From NCBI GenBank assembly GCA_945901095.1, contig CAMDKQ010000004.1, forward strand, positions 1 to 45,623: 45,623 nt of DNA. Direction: 5' to 3'. Position numbers and translations under genes: made by a program. Positions 9,658-18,271 of the stretch are shown piece by piece; position 1 is the first letter of the stretch; the number at the start of each line of letters is the position of its first letter. The notes under the pieces were generated by a model that did no database searches, had not been told where the DNA came from, and saw nothing but the letters and a program-made list of their open reading frames with translations. Source of the DNA: Bifidobacterium breve (GTDB lineage Bacteria; Actinomycetota; Actinomycetes; S36-B12).

Positions 9658-10601
9658 TGAAGGCACCGTGGTCCGCCACGGCTCGGCAGCGACGTCAAGC
9701 CGGGCAGGGTTCCTGGTGGAGCGGACTTCCGGGCGTCGTGTATCTCATCGCGCTGGTGTTCCTCCCGCTTGTCATCATCTTCGTCTATTCATTCCTCAGC
9801 CGGGCGAAACTCGGGGTCGGGGTCAAGTGGCAGTTCAGCCTCACCCCGTACACCGAATTGCTCTTCAGCGAGTCCCTCTCAGGAGGACGATCCTTTGACC
9901 CGACGTACCTCCAAATCATCGCGAACTCCTTCTGGTACGCAATCATCACGAGCGTCGTCTGCCTCGTCCTCTCAATACCGATCGCGCTGTGGCTCGCGAC
10001 CCGTGCGCCCGAGCGCCGCACCGCCCTCGTCTTCGCCGTCACGATCCCCTTCTGGACGAGCCTGCTGATCCGCACGTACTCCTTCATCATCATCCTCAAC
10101 GACAACGGACCGATCAACGGACTTCTCAAGGGCATTGGCATCATTGACGAACCCATTGCGATGCTCTACACGCCGTTCGCCACCGTGGTCGGGCTCGTCT
10201 ACACGTTCCTTCCGTTCATGATCCTTCCGATCTACGCCAGTGCAGAGCGATTCGACTTCCGCTTGGCGGAAGCCGCTTACGACCTCGGTGCCGCAAAGTG
10301 GACAGTCTTGCGACGTATTGTCCTCCCCAGCATCAGACCCGGGATCATCGCCGGAATGGTCCTTGTCTTCATCCCCGCGCTCGGCTCCTACCTCGCTCCC
10401 GAACTCCTTGGCGGTGGCAAAACCTCAATGATCGCCAACGTCATCGCGGCCCAGTTCGGAGCCTCCCGCAACTGGCCATTCGGTGCAGCCCTGTCCGTGC
10501 TCCTCCTCGTCATCACCCTGCTTGTCCTGGTCATCTTCGCCGTCGTCGCAAAGCGTGCGAGTCGGGCGGCAGGCCGAGGTGGATGGGAGGCCCTCATATG
10601 A
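9657..10601 (+). CDS. potB: Spermidine/putrescine-type ABC transporter permease
   Basis: Multi-TM; EAA loop 'AEAAYDLGAAKWTVLRRIVLPSIRPGIIAG'; overlaps potA stop. Confidence 0.92.
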   Translation: MKAPWSATARQRRQAGQGSWWSGLPGVVYLIALVFLPLVIIFVYSFLSRAKLGVGVKWQFSLTPYTELLFSESLSGGRSFDPTYLQIIANSFWYAIITSVVCLVLSIPIALWLATRAPERRTALVFAVTIPFWTSLLIRTYSFIIILNDNGPINGLLKGIGIIDEPIAMLYTPFATVVGLVYTFLPFMILPIYASAERFDFRLAEAAYDLGAAKWTVLRRIVLPSIRPGIIAGMVLVFIPALGSYLAPELLGGGKTSMIANVIAAQFGASRNWPFGAALSVLLLVITLLVLVIFAVVAKRASRAAGRGGWEALI

Positions 10602-11434
10602 CGATGGACAGCATGCCGACGAGGGGTCGAAAGCGCCGACGAAACGGTGGGGTCGGCCCGGGACTGCGCGACTTCCCGACCTTCAAGGCCGTCTCATACC
10701 TCGTGTTCGTATTTCTGTACCTCCCTTTAGTCGTCGTCGTCGCATACTCGTTCAACTCAAACCGCGTCGTGAGCGTGTGGCGCGGATTTACCTTCTCGTG
10801 GTACTCCGAGGTGCTCGGCAACGACGACATCCAGCGTGCCCTCTTCAACTCGCTGAGAATCGGTGTCGTTGCCACCATTGTCTCCGTGGTGCTCGCCACC
10901 GGACTCGCGATCGGTTTGCTTACGATGGCTCGAGCCGGTCGTACCTTCGCATGGACCCTTATCGGCGCACCCCTCATCATCCCTGAGATCGTGTTCGCGA
11001 TCGGCACGCTCGCCCTGTTTGTCCAAAGTCGCATCCCACTCGGGGTCAATGCCATCACGCTGGCTCACATCGCCTTCTGCGTCCCGTTCGCACTCCTACC
11101 GATCCGAGCCCGGCTGCGTGGCGTCGACCCTGCGGTCTACGAGGCTGCCGCGGATCTCGGCGCGGGCGAGTTCACGATCTTCCGGCGCATGACACTGCCG
11201 CTCCTCGCACCGGGAATCGTCGCCGGTGCACTTCTCGCCTTCATCATCAGCCTCGACGACTTCATCGTGTCGTACTTCCTCGCCGGCCCTGGCGGCACCA
11301 CCCTGCCCGTCTACATCTTTGGGATGATCCGCAACGCTGTCACCCCAGGAGTCAATGCATTGTCCACCCTCATGCTCGTCGCGAGCATCCTCATCGTTTC
11401 ACTGTCCTATCTGTTGGCCCGAAAAAGGAGATAA
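10598..11434 (+). CDS. potC: Spermidine/putrescine-type ABC transporter permease
   Basis: EAA loop 'YEAAADLGAGEFTIFRRMTLPLLAPGIVAG'; ATGA overlap start at 10598; the ORF-track extension to 10298 is a shadow of potB. Confidence 0.92.
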   Translation: MTMDSMPTRGRKRRRNGGVGPGLRDFPTFKAVSYLVFVFLYLPLVVVVAYSFNSNRVVSVWRGFTFSWYSEVLGNDDIQRALFNSLRIGVVATIVSVVLATGLAIGLLTMARAGRTFAWTLIGAPLIIPEIVFAIGTLALFVQSRIPLGVNAITLAHIAFCVPFALLPIRARLRGVDPAVYEAAADLGAGEFTIFRRMTLPLLAPGIVAGALLAFIISLDDFIVSYFLAGPGGTTLPVYIFGMIRNAVTPGVNALSTLMLVASILIVSLSYLLARKRR

Positions 11435-11437
11435 GGA

Positions 11438-12592
11438 ATGATCGCAATGAAGACACGACGCGGATTCGCCGCAGCGTTCGCGCTGAGCGCAGCCAGCGTC
11501 ATGATCCTGGCCGGATGCGGAGGCGAGGCCACCCCGGCCGGTGCCGCCGCGACCGAGCCTGCTGCACCAGCAGCAAGTGAGGCGGCTGCGTCAGCTCCCG
11601 CAGCTGACTTCCCGACCGCAAACGGAGGTGAACTCAACCTCTACAACTGGACCGACTACATCTCGCCTGAGGTGCTCAAGCGCTTCGAGACCGAGACAGG
11701 CATCAAGGTCAACCTCGATAACTTCGACTCAAACGAGACCCTGCTCGCCAAGCTCCAGGCCGGTGGTGCCAACTACGACGTCATCGTCCCGAGTGACTAT
11801 ATGGTCGCCCAGATGATCGAACTCGGCTTGCTCGAGCAGGTGAATCCGGCTTCATTCCCCAACGGCCAGAACATCAAGCCAGCGTTCCTTGACGTCTACT
11901 TCGATCAGGGACGCGGCTACACGGCGCCGTACATGTACGGCACCACAGGCATCGCCTACGACCCCAGCAAGACCGGCGGGCCAGTCACGAGTTGGGCCGA
12001 CTTCTTCTCACCGAGCAGCCCTGCCGCCGGTAAAGTTGGCACACTCAACGATCAGGTCGAGGTCGTCCACGCGGCCCTGCGTGCCGTCGGCGCCCAGCCC
12101 TGCTCCACCGACAAGGCCGACTACGTCAAGGTCGAGAGCCTGCTCGCGGACTGGAAGCCAGGCGTTGCCGTCATCAACTCAGACGGTGTCATCGGCCGTA
12201 TGGCGAGTGGCGAACAGTCAATGCACATGATGTGGAACGGTGCCTTCCACCGAGCCAAGGCCGACAACGCTGGGCTCGAATACGCATTCCCGTCCGAGGG
12301 TCTCAACCTCTGGCAGGACAACTTCGCGGTGCCAGTAGGAGCCCAGAACGTTGACAACGCGAAGATCTTCATCAACTGGATGATGGATCCCGCAAACATC
12401 GGCGAGGCGACCAACTTCGTCGGCTACGACAACGGCATCACTGGTTCGGACGCCTTCATGGATGCCGAGATCGCCGGCGACCCAGCAGTCGTCATGTCGG
12501 CGGAAAACGCCGCTCTGGCGAAGCCGACCCCGGGTTGCTCCGTTGAGGCCATCGACCTGTACGACCAGGTCTGGACCACCTTTAAGAAGTAG
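11438..12592 (+). CDS. potD: Polyamine-type ABC transporter substrate-binding lipoprotein
   Basis: Lipobox 'VMILAGCGG'; 'LNLYNWTDYISPEVLKRFETETGIKV', 'MMWNGAF', 'EGLNLWQDNFAVPV' align with PotD ligand-site regions. Confidence 0.92.
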   Translation: MIAMKTRRGFAAAFALSAASVMILAGCGGEATPAGAAATEPAAPAASEAAASAPAADFPTANGGELNLYNWTDYISPEVLKRFETETGIKVNLDNFDSNETLLAKLQAGGANYDVIVPSDYMVAQMIELGLLEQVNPASFPNGQNIKPAFLDVYFDQGRGYTAPYMYGTTGIAYDPSKTGGPVTSWADFFSPSSPAAGKVGTLNDQVEVVHAALRAVGAQPCSTDKADYVKVESLLADWKPGVAVINSDGVIGRMASGEQSMHMMWNGAFHRAKADNAGLEYAFPSEGLNLWQDNFAVPVGAQNVDNAKIFINWMMDPANIGEATNFVGYDNGITGSDAFMDAEIAGDPAVVMSAENAALAKPTPGCSVEAIDLYDQVWTTFKK

Positions 12593-12628
12593 TCCATCCA
12601 AGAAAGGCAAGTGCAGGTCACCCACCCC

Positions 12629-12669
12629 GCTCGGGTGGCACCGCGGCTCATTCGCGCTGCCACCCGAGC
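12629..12669 (+). terminator. Strong hairpin between potD and the amidohydrolase gene
   Basis: GCTCGGGTGGCA (12629-12640) / TGCCACCCGAGC (12658-12669), perfect 12-bp arms, 17-nt loop; no U tract. Confidence 0.65.
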
Positions 12670-12729
12670 CCGGGGGTAACCACATCATCACGACAACCAT
12701 CGGCACGTTGACGACACGATCGGAGCACT

Positions 12730-14367
12730 GTGAGCACGACCAGCCCAGGAAAGGTCACCCGCATCGAGAACGCCATCGTCTGGACCGGTCGGCAAATTCC
12801 CGGCACCGCTGATTACGCCGTCACCGATGCCATTGCCTTCGTCGGAGATCGCGTCCTCGCGCTCGGCCAAGCCGCACGCTCGATGGCAGCAGACCACGTC
12901 ATCGACGCTGAGGGCGGATTCATTTGCCACGCGTTCGGAGACGGCCATGTGCACTCGATCTTCGGCGGCCTTGAGCAGCAGTTCGCGCCGGTTCGGGGCC
13001 ATGGCGACCCGCAGGGGATCGCCAGAGCGGTCGGCGAGTGGGCCCGGGCCCACCCAGAGGTCCCCTGGATCAGGGGCGAGGGCTTCGACCATACGCTCGC
13101 GCCCAGTGGAATCTTCCACGCTGCCTGGCTTGATGCCGAGGTGCCGGACCGTCCGGTCGTCCTCCGGGCAACCGACTACCACACCGTCTGGGTGAACAGC
13201 GCCGCCCTGCGGCTCACGGGCTATGAGCGCGGCGTTACCCAGCCGCACGACGGGGAGATCGTCTGCGACGAAATGGGAGACCCGACCGGAACCCTGCGCG
13301 AGTGGGGTGCGTGGCGACCGGTCTACGACCTCATGCCCGAGGTACCCCTCGAGATGCGGATGGCCGCCATTGAGCACGCGGCTCGCTCATTCGCATCTTC
13401 TGGCCTCGCTTGGGTTCAGGATGCCTGGGTTGAACGCGCCGACGTCAATACCTGGATCGAGGCTTCCACTCGTGGTCTCCTCACCTTCCGCGCCGACCTC
13501 GCGCTCTGGGCCGATCCCAATTCGTGGCGAGATCAACTCGCCGGGTTCTCAGAGGACCGCGCACGGGTCGCTGCCCACGGCTCTCCTGCACTGTCGGCCA
13601 ACACGATCAAGTTCTTCGCCGATGGCGTTATCGAATCGGGCACGGGTGCGCTCCTTGAGCCCTACTGCGATTGCCCCCACTCAAAGGGCATGCCGAACTG
13701 GGATACCGCCGAACTCGCTCTGGCAGTCACAGCGATCGATGCCCTCGGATTTAATGCGCATATTCACGCAATCGGTGATGGGGCCGCGCGGATGGCTCTC
13801 GATGGGATTGAGTCCGCAATCATCGCCAACGGTCCGCGTGACCGACGGCCCGTCATTGTCCATCTCCAACTTGTCGATGATGCGGATCTGCCACGATTTG
13901 CGGCCCTCGGTGTTGTCGCCAACTTCGAGCCCTACTGGGCGAAGTTCGACTCCTGGCAGACGGAGTTGACGGCCCCAAGACTTGGTGAGCTGCGCACGAG
14001 TCGGCAGTACCTCATGAAGACCCTCGTTGATTCCGGAGCGACCGTCTCGTTTGGCAGCGACTGGCCGGTGACCACCTATGCCCCACTGGCAGGCATCCAG
14101 GTCGCGGTCAACCGCCGTATGTCAGCTGATCCGGTGGACGAGCCCTGGCTCCCGGGTGAGCGCGTCAGTGTCGAGCAAGCGCTTGCCGCCTACACCTCTG
14201 GGGTCGGCTGGCAGACCGCTCAGCAAGACGAAGGGATGCTCCGCCCTGGTGGACGTGCCGATGTGGTGTGGCTTGCGAAGGATCCTCGTGCCGTCGATCC
14301 GATGGCGATCGATGAGATAGCGATTCTGGGCACCTGGTCATCCGGCGTGCGGGTTCACGGGGGTTAG
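12730..14367 (+). CDS. YtcJ-type (Amidohydro_3) metal-dependent amidohydrolase
   Basis: 545 aa; 'FGDGHVHSIFGG' metal motif, 'TIKFFADGVIESGTGALLEPY', 'HIHAIGDGAARMALDGIE', 'VSFGSDWPVTTYAPLAGIQVAVNR'; GTG start. Confidence 0.88.
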   Translation: MSTTSPGKVTRIENAIVWTGRQIPGTADYAVTDAIAFVGDRVLALGQAARSMAADHVIDAEGGFICHAFGDGHVHSIFGGLEQQFAPVRGHGDPQGIARAVGEWARAHPEVPWIRGEGFDHTLAPSGIFHAAWLDAEVPDRPVVLRATDYHTVWVNSAALRLTGYERGVTQPHDGEIVCDEMGDPTGTLREWGAWRPVYDLMPEVPLEMRMAAIEHAARSFASSGLAWVQDAWVERADVNTWIEASTRGLLTFRADLALWADPNSWRDQLAGFSEDRARVAAHGSPALSANTIKFFADGVIESGTGALLEPYCDCPHSKGMPNWDTAELALAVTAIDALGFNAHIHAIGDGAARMALDGIESAIIANGPRDRRPVIVHLQLVDDADLPRFAALGVVANFEPYWAKFDSWQTELTAPRLGELRTSRQYLMKTLVDSGATVSFGSDWPVTTYAPLAGIQVAVNRRMSADPVDEPWLPGERVSVEQALAAYTSGVGWQTAQQDEGMLRPGGRADVVWLAKDPRAVDPMAIDEIAILGTWSSGVRVHGG

Positions 14368-14369
14368 GA

Positions 14370-15119
14370 ATGGCGCTCACCCCGGGCGAGGCGGACCGGC
14401 TGCTCCTGTACACCCAGGGGCTCCTCGCTCGTGAGCGACATGCTCGCGGACTTCGACTGAACGTCCCCGAGTCGACCGCGATCATCGCGAATGCTGTGTG
14501 CGAGGCCGCTCGTGACGGCAAGGATCTTGTGTCGGCGCGCGAGACCGGTCGCAGCGTTCTCGGCGCTGCCGATGTTCTTCCGGGGGTCGTTGAGATCGTC
14601 ACGGACGTGTCAGTCGAGGCGCGGTTCGACGACGGAACTCGACTCGTGGTCGTCCGCGACCCGTTCAGAACATCACACGAATCTTCAACGTCTGTAGTCG
14701 AATCACCGGCAATCCCATCGAGCGGTGTCATTCGCATCGAGAATTGCGCTCTGACGCCAATCGGTCTCACCTCGCACATCCATCTGGCCGAGGTCAACCC
14801 GCGGCTCCGTCTCGATCGCGAGGCGGCCTATGGCCACCGCCTGGCGATCCCCAGCGGCGACACCATCTGGATCCAACCGGGCGAGACCATCGAGCTTGGA
14901 ATCCAGCCGATCGCTGGGTCTCGAGTCGTCATCGGAAATACTGGGGTTATCGATGGATCCCTTGACGATCCCATCTTGCGCCGACGAGCACTCGACACTC
15001 TGCACGCCTGCGGGTACCTCGATACTCAAGCCCGGCCGGCAACGGGATCGCCGGCGGAAATGCCCCCGGCGGATGATGCCGTGAGCATGCTCATCCAGCA
15101 CCGACAGGCGAACCAATGA
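14370..15119 (+). CDS. Urease-like gamma-beta subunit fusion
   Basis: N-term 'LTPGEADRLLLYTQGLLARERHARGLRLNVPESTAIIANAVCEAARDGKDL...VLPGVVEIVTDVSVEARFDDGTRLVVVRDPF' matches urease gamma; C-term 'IENCALTPIGLTSHIHLAEVNPRLRLDREAAYGHRLAIPSGDTIWIQPGETIEL' matches urease beta. Confidence 0.92.
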   Translation: MALTPGEADRLLLYTQGLLARERHARGLRLNVPESTAIIANAVCEAARDGKDLVSARETGRSVLGAADVLPGVVEIVTDVSVEARFDDGTRLVVVRDPFRTSHESSTSVVESPAIPSSGVIRIENCALTPIGLTSHIHLAEVNPRLRLDREAAYGHRLAIPSGDTIWIQPGETIELGIQPIAGSRVVIGNTGVIDGSLDDPILRRRALDTLHACGYLDTQARPATGSPAEMPPADDAVSMLIQHRQANQ

Positions 15120-16786
15120 CAGCGCACCCTCGACCCTACGGGCCGATCCGCGGAGACATCGTCGACCTCGGTGACACAGGCCTACGACTCCGGATCACCA
15201 GTCGTGTCGACGACGAACACGATGAGTTCCGGGTCGGCTTCGCGAAGTCTGGCCGCGATGGCATCGGGCTTCGAGGGGCCACGACAGGCGACTCCTGCGA
15301 CCTCGTCATCACGAATGTCATCGTCCTTGATCCGGTGGACGGGGTGCAGGTCGCGAGCATCGGGATCCGCCAGGGCCGAATTTGCGGGATTGGCCGCGCC
15401 GGCAATCCTGATACGAGCGATGGCGTCGATCTCATCGTTGGGACGAGCACGGTGGTTATCGATGGTGATGGACTCATTGCGACTCCGGGTGGCATCGACA
15501 CCCATGTACACAGCCTGAGTCCGCGCGTCTTCGATGCAGAGATTTCTTCGGGAGTCACGACGGTGATAGGTCAGGAGGCCGGACCAATGTGGGGGGTCGG
15601 GCTCGGTTCACGCTGGGTCATTGACCGTGCACTGCGGGCAATGGACGCCTTCCCGGTGAACATCGGACTCCTCGGTCGCGGCTCATCCTCCAACCCGCAG
15701 TCAATCCGCGAATCCCTTCACGCCCATGCATGTGGTCTCAAGGTGCACGAGGACACCGGAGCGACCCTGCGAACCATCGACACCGCCCTTCGCATGGCGG
15801 ATGAAGCCGATGTTCAGGTCGCGCTCCACACCGATGGCCTGAACGAGACCCTTTCGGTGGCCGACACCATCGCTGTCATCAGCGGCCGAGCGATCCACGC
15901 CTTTCACGTCGAAGGGTGCGGAGGCGGTCATGCACCTGATGTCCTGCGTCTCGCCGGGCACGACCACATCTTTACTTCCTCCACGAACCCGACGCTCCCG
16001 TATGGGTTGAATGCTGTAGAAGAGCATCTCGACATGATCATGTTCTGCCATGGAATGGATGCGGACCGGGCGAGCGACGTGCGCATCGCACGCGCCCGAG
16101 TGCGCGCTGCGACGATGGCCGCCGAAAGTCGCCTGCATGACCTAGGGGTAATCCACATGACCTCCTCGGATGCTCAAGGTATGGGGCGGGCAGGTGAGAC
16201 CTGGTGGCGGACCTTCGCCCTAGCCGGGGTCGTCGCCTCCACCGATCCGGGGCGGGCCGATCGTTCAGAGGCGGATGACGACAATGAACGAATCCTTCGC
16301 TACCTGGCGAAGATCACCGTCAATCCGGCAATCGTCCATGGCATCGTTCATGAGGTTGGGAGGCTCGCACCCGGGTTTCTCGCCGACATAGCCTTGTGGA
16401 GGCCCGAGATGTTCGCGGCCAAGCCCTGGCTCGTACTCAAGGGCGGATTCCCAGCGTGGGGGGTGACCGGGGACCCAAATGCAAGCATCGACTCCGCCCA
16501 GCCCCTCATCCTCGCCGAGCAGTTCGGAGCGATTGGCGCGGCGCCGAGCGACCTGTCGTTCCTGATATCCAACAGCGAAGCATTGGCACAGGGCCCCGCG
16601 CCAATGGCACGGCGGGCGATCGCGACATCAGGCTGCCGGACAATCCGGTCAAGTGATCTTGTCAGACACAGTGAGCCGGGTGAGGTCCGAGTGTCCGCTC
16701 AGGGGGATGTGGTCACGTGGAACGGCGATACCCTCACCCTTGACCCAGTCCGCCAGGTGCCGCTCTCGAGGTTGCATTTCTGGTAA
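15116..16786 (+). CDS. Urease-like alpha subunit (divergent, catalytic residues retained)
   Basis: 556 aa; 'ATPGGIDTHVHS', 'GLKVHEDTGAT', 'VALHTDGLNE', 'HAFHVEGCGGGHAPD', 'STNPTLPY', 'MFCHGMD', 'MTSSDAQGMGR' match UreC motifs; ATGA overlap with the gamma-beta gene. Confidence 0.92.
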   Translation: MTAHPRPYGPIRGDIVDLGDTGLRLRITSRVDDEHDEFRVGFAKSGRDGIGLRGATTGDSCDLVITNVIVLDPVDGVQVASIGIRQGRICGIGRAGNPDTSDGVDLIVGTSTVVIDGDGLIATPGGIDTHVHSLSPRVFDAEISSGVTTVIGQEAGPMWGVGLGSRWVIDRALRAMDAFPVNIGLLGRGSSSNPQSIRESLHAHACGLKVHEDTGATLRTIDTALRMADEADVQVALHTDGLNETLSVADTIAVISGRAIHAFHVEGCGGGHAPDVLRLAGHDHIFTSSTNPTLPYGLNAVEEHLDMIMFCHGMDADRASDVRIARARVRAATMAAESRLHDLGVIHMTSSDAQGMGRAGETWWRTFALAGVVASTDPGRADRSEADDDNERILRYLAKITVNPAIVHGIVHEVGRLAPGFLADIALWRPEMFAAKPWLVLKGGFPAWGVTGDPNASIDSAQPLILAEQFGAIGAAPSDLSFLISNSEALAQGPAPMARRAIATSGCRTIRSSDLVRHSEPGEVRVSAQGDVVTWNGDTLTLDPVRQVPLSRLHFW

Positions 16787-16804
16787 TTGCCTAGGCAGGC
16801 CAGC

Positions 16805-17134
16805 TCAGAAGCGGATCTTCTCCAGGGCTTCAGCGAGAATTGCGGCGCCGTCCTCGTCCGACCGGCGTTCCTTCACATAGGCCAGATGGGTCTTGTAGGG
16901 CTCCACCTTCTGGGGTGAGGGGGGATTGGCTTGATCCGGTCCTGATGGCAGTCCGCAGCGCGGGCAGTCCCACTCCTCCGGGACTACGGCATCGGCCGCG
17001 AAACTTGGCTTGGACTCATGTCCCCTCGAGCACCAGTAGGAGACCCAGATGCGCGGGGCGGCATCGCCGCGCTCCGCCTCCCCCATCGGCCCAGCCCCAA
17101 CTCGGCTGCCACGAATCGCACTGCCTCCGGCCAT
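16805..17134 (-). CDS. rbpA: RNA polymerase-binding protein RbpA
   Basis: 'YWCSRGHESKPSFAADAVVPEEWDCPRCGLPSGPD...PYKTHLAYVKERRSDEDGAAILAEAL' typical RbpA. Confidence 0.93.
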   Translation of the reverse strand: MAGGSAIRGSRVGAGPMGEAERGDAAPRIWVSYWCSRGHESKPSFAADAVVPEEWDCPRCGLPSGPDQANPPSPQKVEPYKTHLAYVKERRSDEDGAAILAEALEKIRF

Positions 17135-17182
17135 GGATGAATCCCTTCAAAACGATCAGTGGTGCGCGGGTACCTTGCGAAC

Positions 17183-17431
17183 TCAGGTGGCGGTGCGGAC
17201 AAGCAGTCCGACAGCGACGATACTGGCTGCCCAGACGAGGCCAAGTCCAACGGTGAGGCGATCGAGATTTCGTTCAGCGACAGACGAACCGCCAATCGAG
17301 GACGAGACGCCGCCGCCGAACAGGTCCGACAGTCCCCCACCCTTGCCACGGTGCAGCAGGATGAGGACGACGAGCAAGGTGCTCGTGATGACAAGGATCA
17401 CGGCGAGGACGATGGTGAGGATCTGAACCAT
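17183..17431 (-). CDS. secG: Preprotein translocase subunit SecG
   Basis: 82 aa, two TM segments, 'VLLHRGKGGGLSDLFGGG'; downstream of tpiA. Confidence 0.93.
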   Translation of the reverse strand: MVQILTIVLAVILVITSTLLVVLILLHRGKGGGLSDLFGGGVSSSIGGSSVAERNLDRLTVGLGLVWAASIVAVGLLVRTAT

Positions 17432-17437
17432 TGGGTA

Positions 17438-17443
17438 AGGATA
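17438..17443 (-). promoter_or_regulatory. Candidate -10 box (TATCCT) for leaderless secG
   Basis: Minus strand TATCCT-TACCCA-ATG: TANNNT exactly 6 nt before the start codon. Confidence 0.45.
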
Positions 17444-17452
17444 CGGGTCTGG

Positions 17453-18268
17453 TCAGCCGGCGAGTTCTGCCGGGTGCATTCGGAAACGGGCGATCCCGAC
17501 GAACTCGTCCGGATCTAGGCTCGCGCCCCCGACCAGGGCACCGTCGACATCGGCCTTTGCCATGATTCTCGCCACGTTGGAAGCCTTCACCGAACCGCCG
17601 TAGAGCACGCGCACCTGCTGGGCGACTCCAGCGCCCCAGACATCGCTTACGCGGGCCCTGATCGCCGCACAGACCTCCTGGGCATCATCAGGGGTCGCGA
17701 CCTCGCCGGTCCCAATGGCCCAGACTGGCTCATACGCCACAACGAGGTCGGCGACCTGCTCAGCGGTGAGGCCCGCCAGCGATGCATCAAGTTGCTCGAG
17801 CACGTGGGCAACATGGATTCCGGCCTTGCGGATGTCGAGTCCCTCGCCGACGCAGACGATCGGAACGATCCCAGCGCCGATGGCCGCCCGCGCCTTCGCA
17901 TTCACGATGGCATCGCTTTCGGCATGGTGCTGACGACGCTCACTATGGCCCACGGTCACGAAGGTGCATCCCAGTTTGGCAAGCATGCTCGCGGCGATCT
18001 CACCGGTGTAGGCACCTGACGCGTACTGCGACACGTCCTGAGCGCCGTAGAGCAATTCGTACTTGTCACCCTCAATGAGGGTCTGCACTGAACGGATATC
18101 GGTGAACGGTGGCAGTACCGCGACCTCAACTGCTGCAAAATCAGACTCGTTGAGCGCGAACGCCAACTTCTGTACCAGAGCAATCGCCTCGAAGTGGTTG
18201 AGGTTCATCTTCCAGTTGCCAGCTATGAGCGGCTTGCGTTCCAGAGTCTTGCGTTCAGGACTTGCCAT
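17453..18268 (-). CDS. tpiA: Triosephosphate isomerase
   Basis: '[14 protein letters not shown]', '[10 protein letters not shown]', '[17 protein letters not shown]', 'VLYGGSVK'. Confidence 0.97.
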   Translation of the reverse strand: MASPERKTLERKPLIAGNWKMNLNHFEAIALVQKLAFALNESDFAAVEVAVLPPFTDIRSVQTLIEGDKYELLYGAQDVSQYASGAYTGEIAASMLAKLGCTFVTVGHSERRQHHAESDAIVNAKARAAIGAGIVPIVCVGEGLDIRKAGIHVAHVLEQLDASLAGLTAEQVADLVVAYEPVWAIGTGEVATPDDAQEVCAAIRARVSDVWGAGVAQQVRVLYGGSVKASNVARIMAKADVDGALVGGASLDPDEFVGIARFRMHPAELAG

Positions 18269-18271
18269 GGT

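Noticed and set aside
10298-10597. N-terminal extension of the potC ORF
   Set aside because: Overlaps potB entirely and is R/P-rich; the real start is ATG 10598 with an ATGA overlap.
16788-16797. TGCCTAGGCA palindrome between ureC and rbpA
   Set aside because: Only 10 bp with no loop; too short to support a terminator or operator call in the 18-bp convergent gap.
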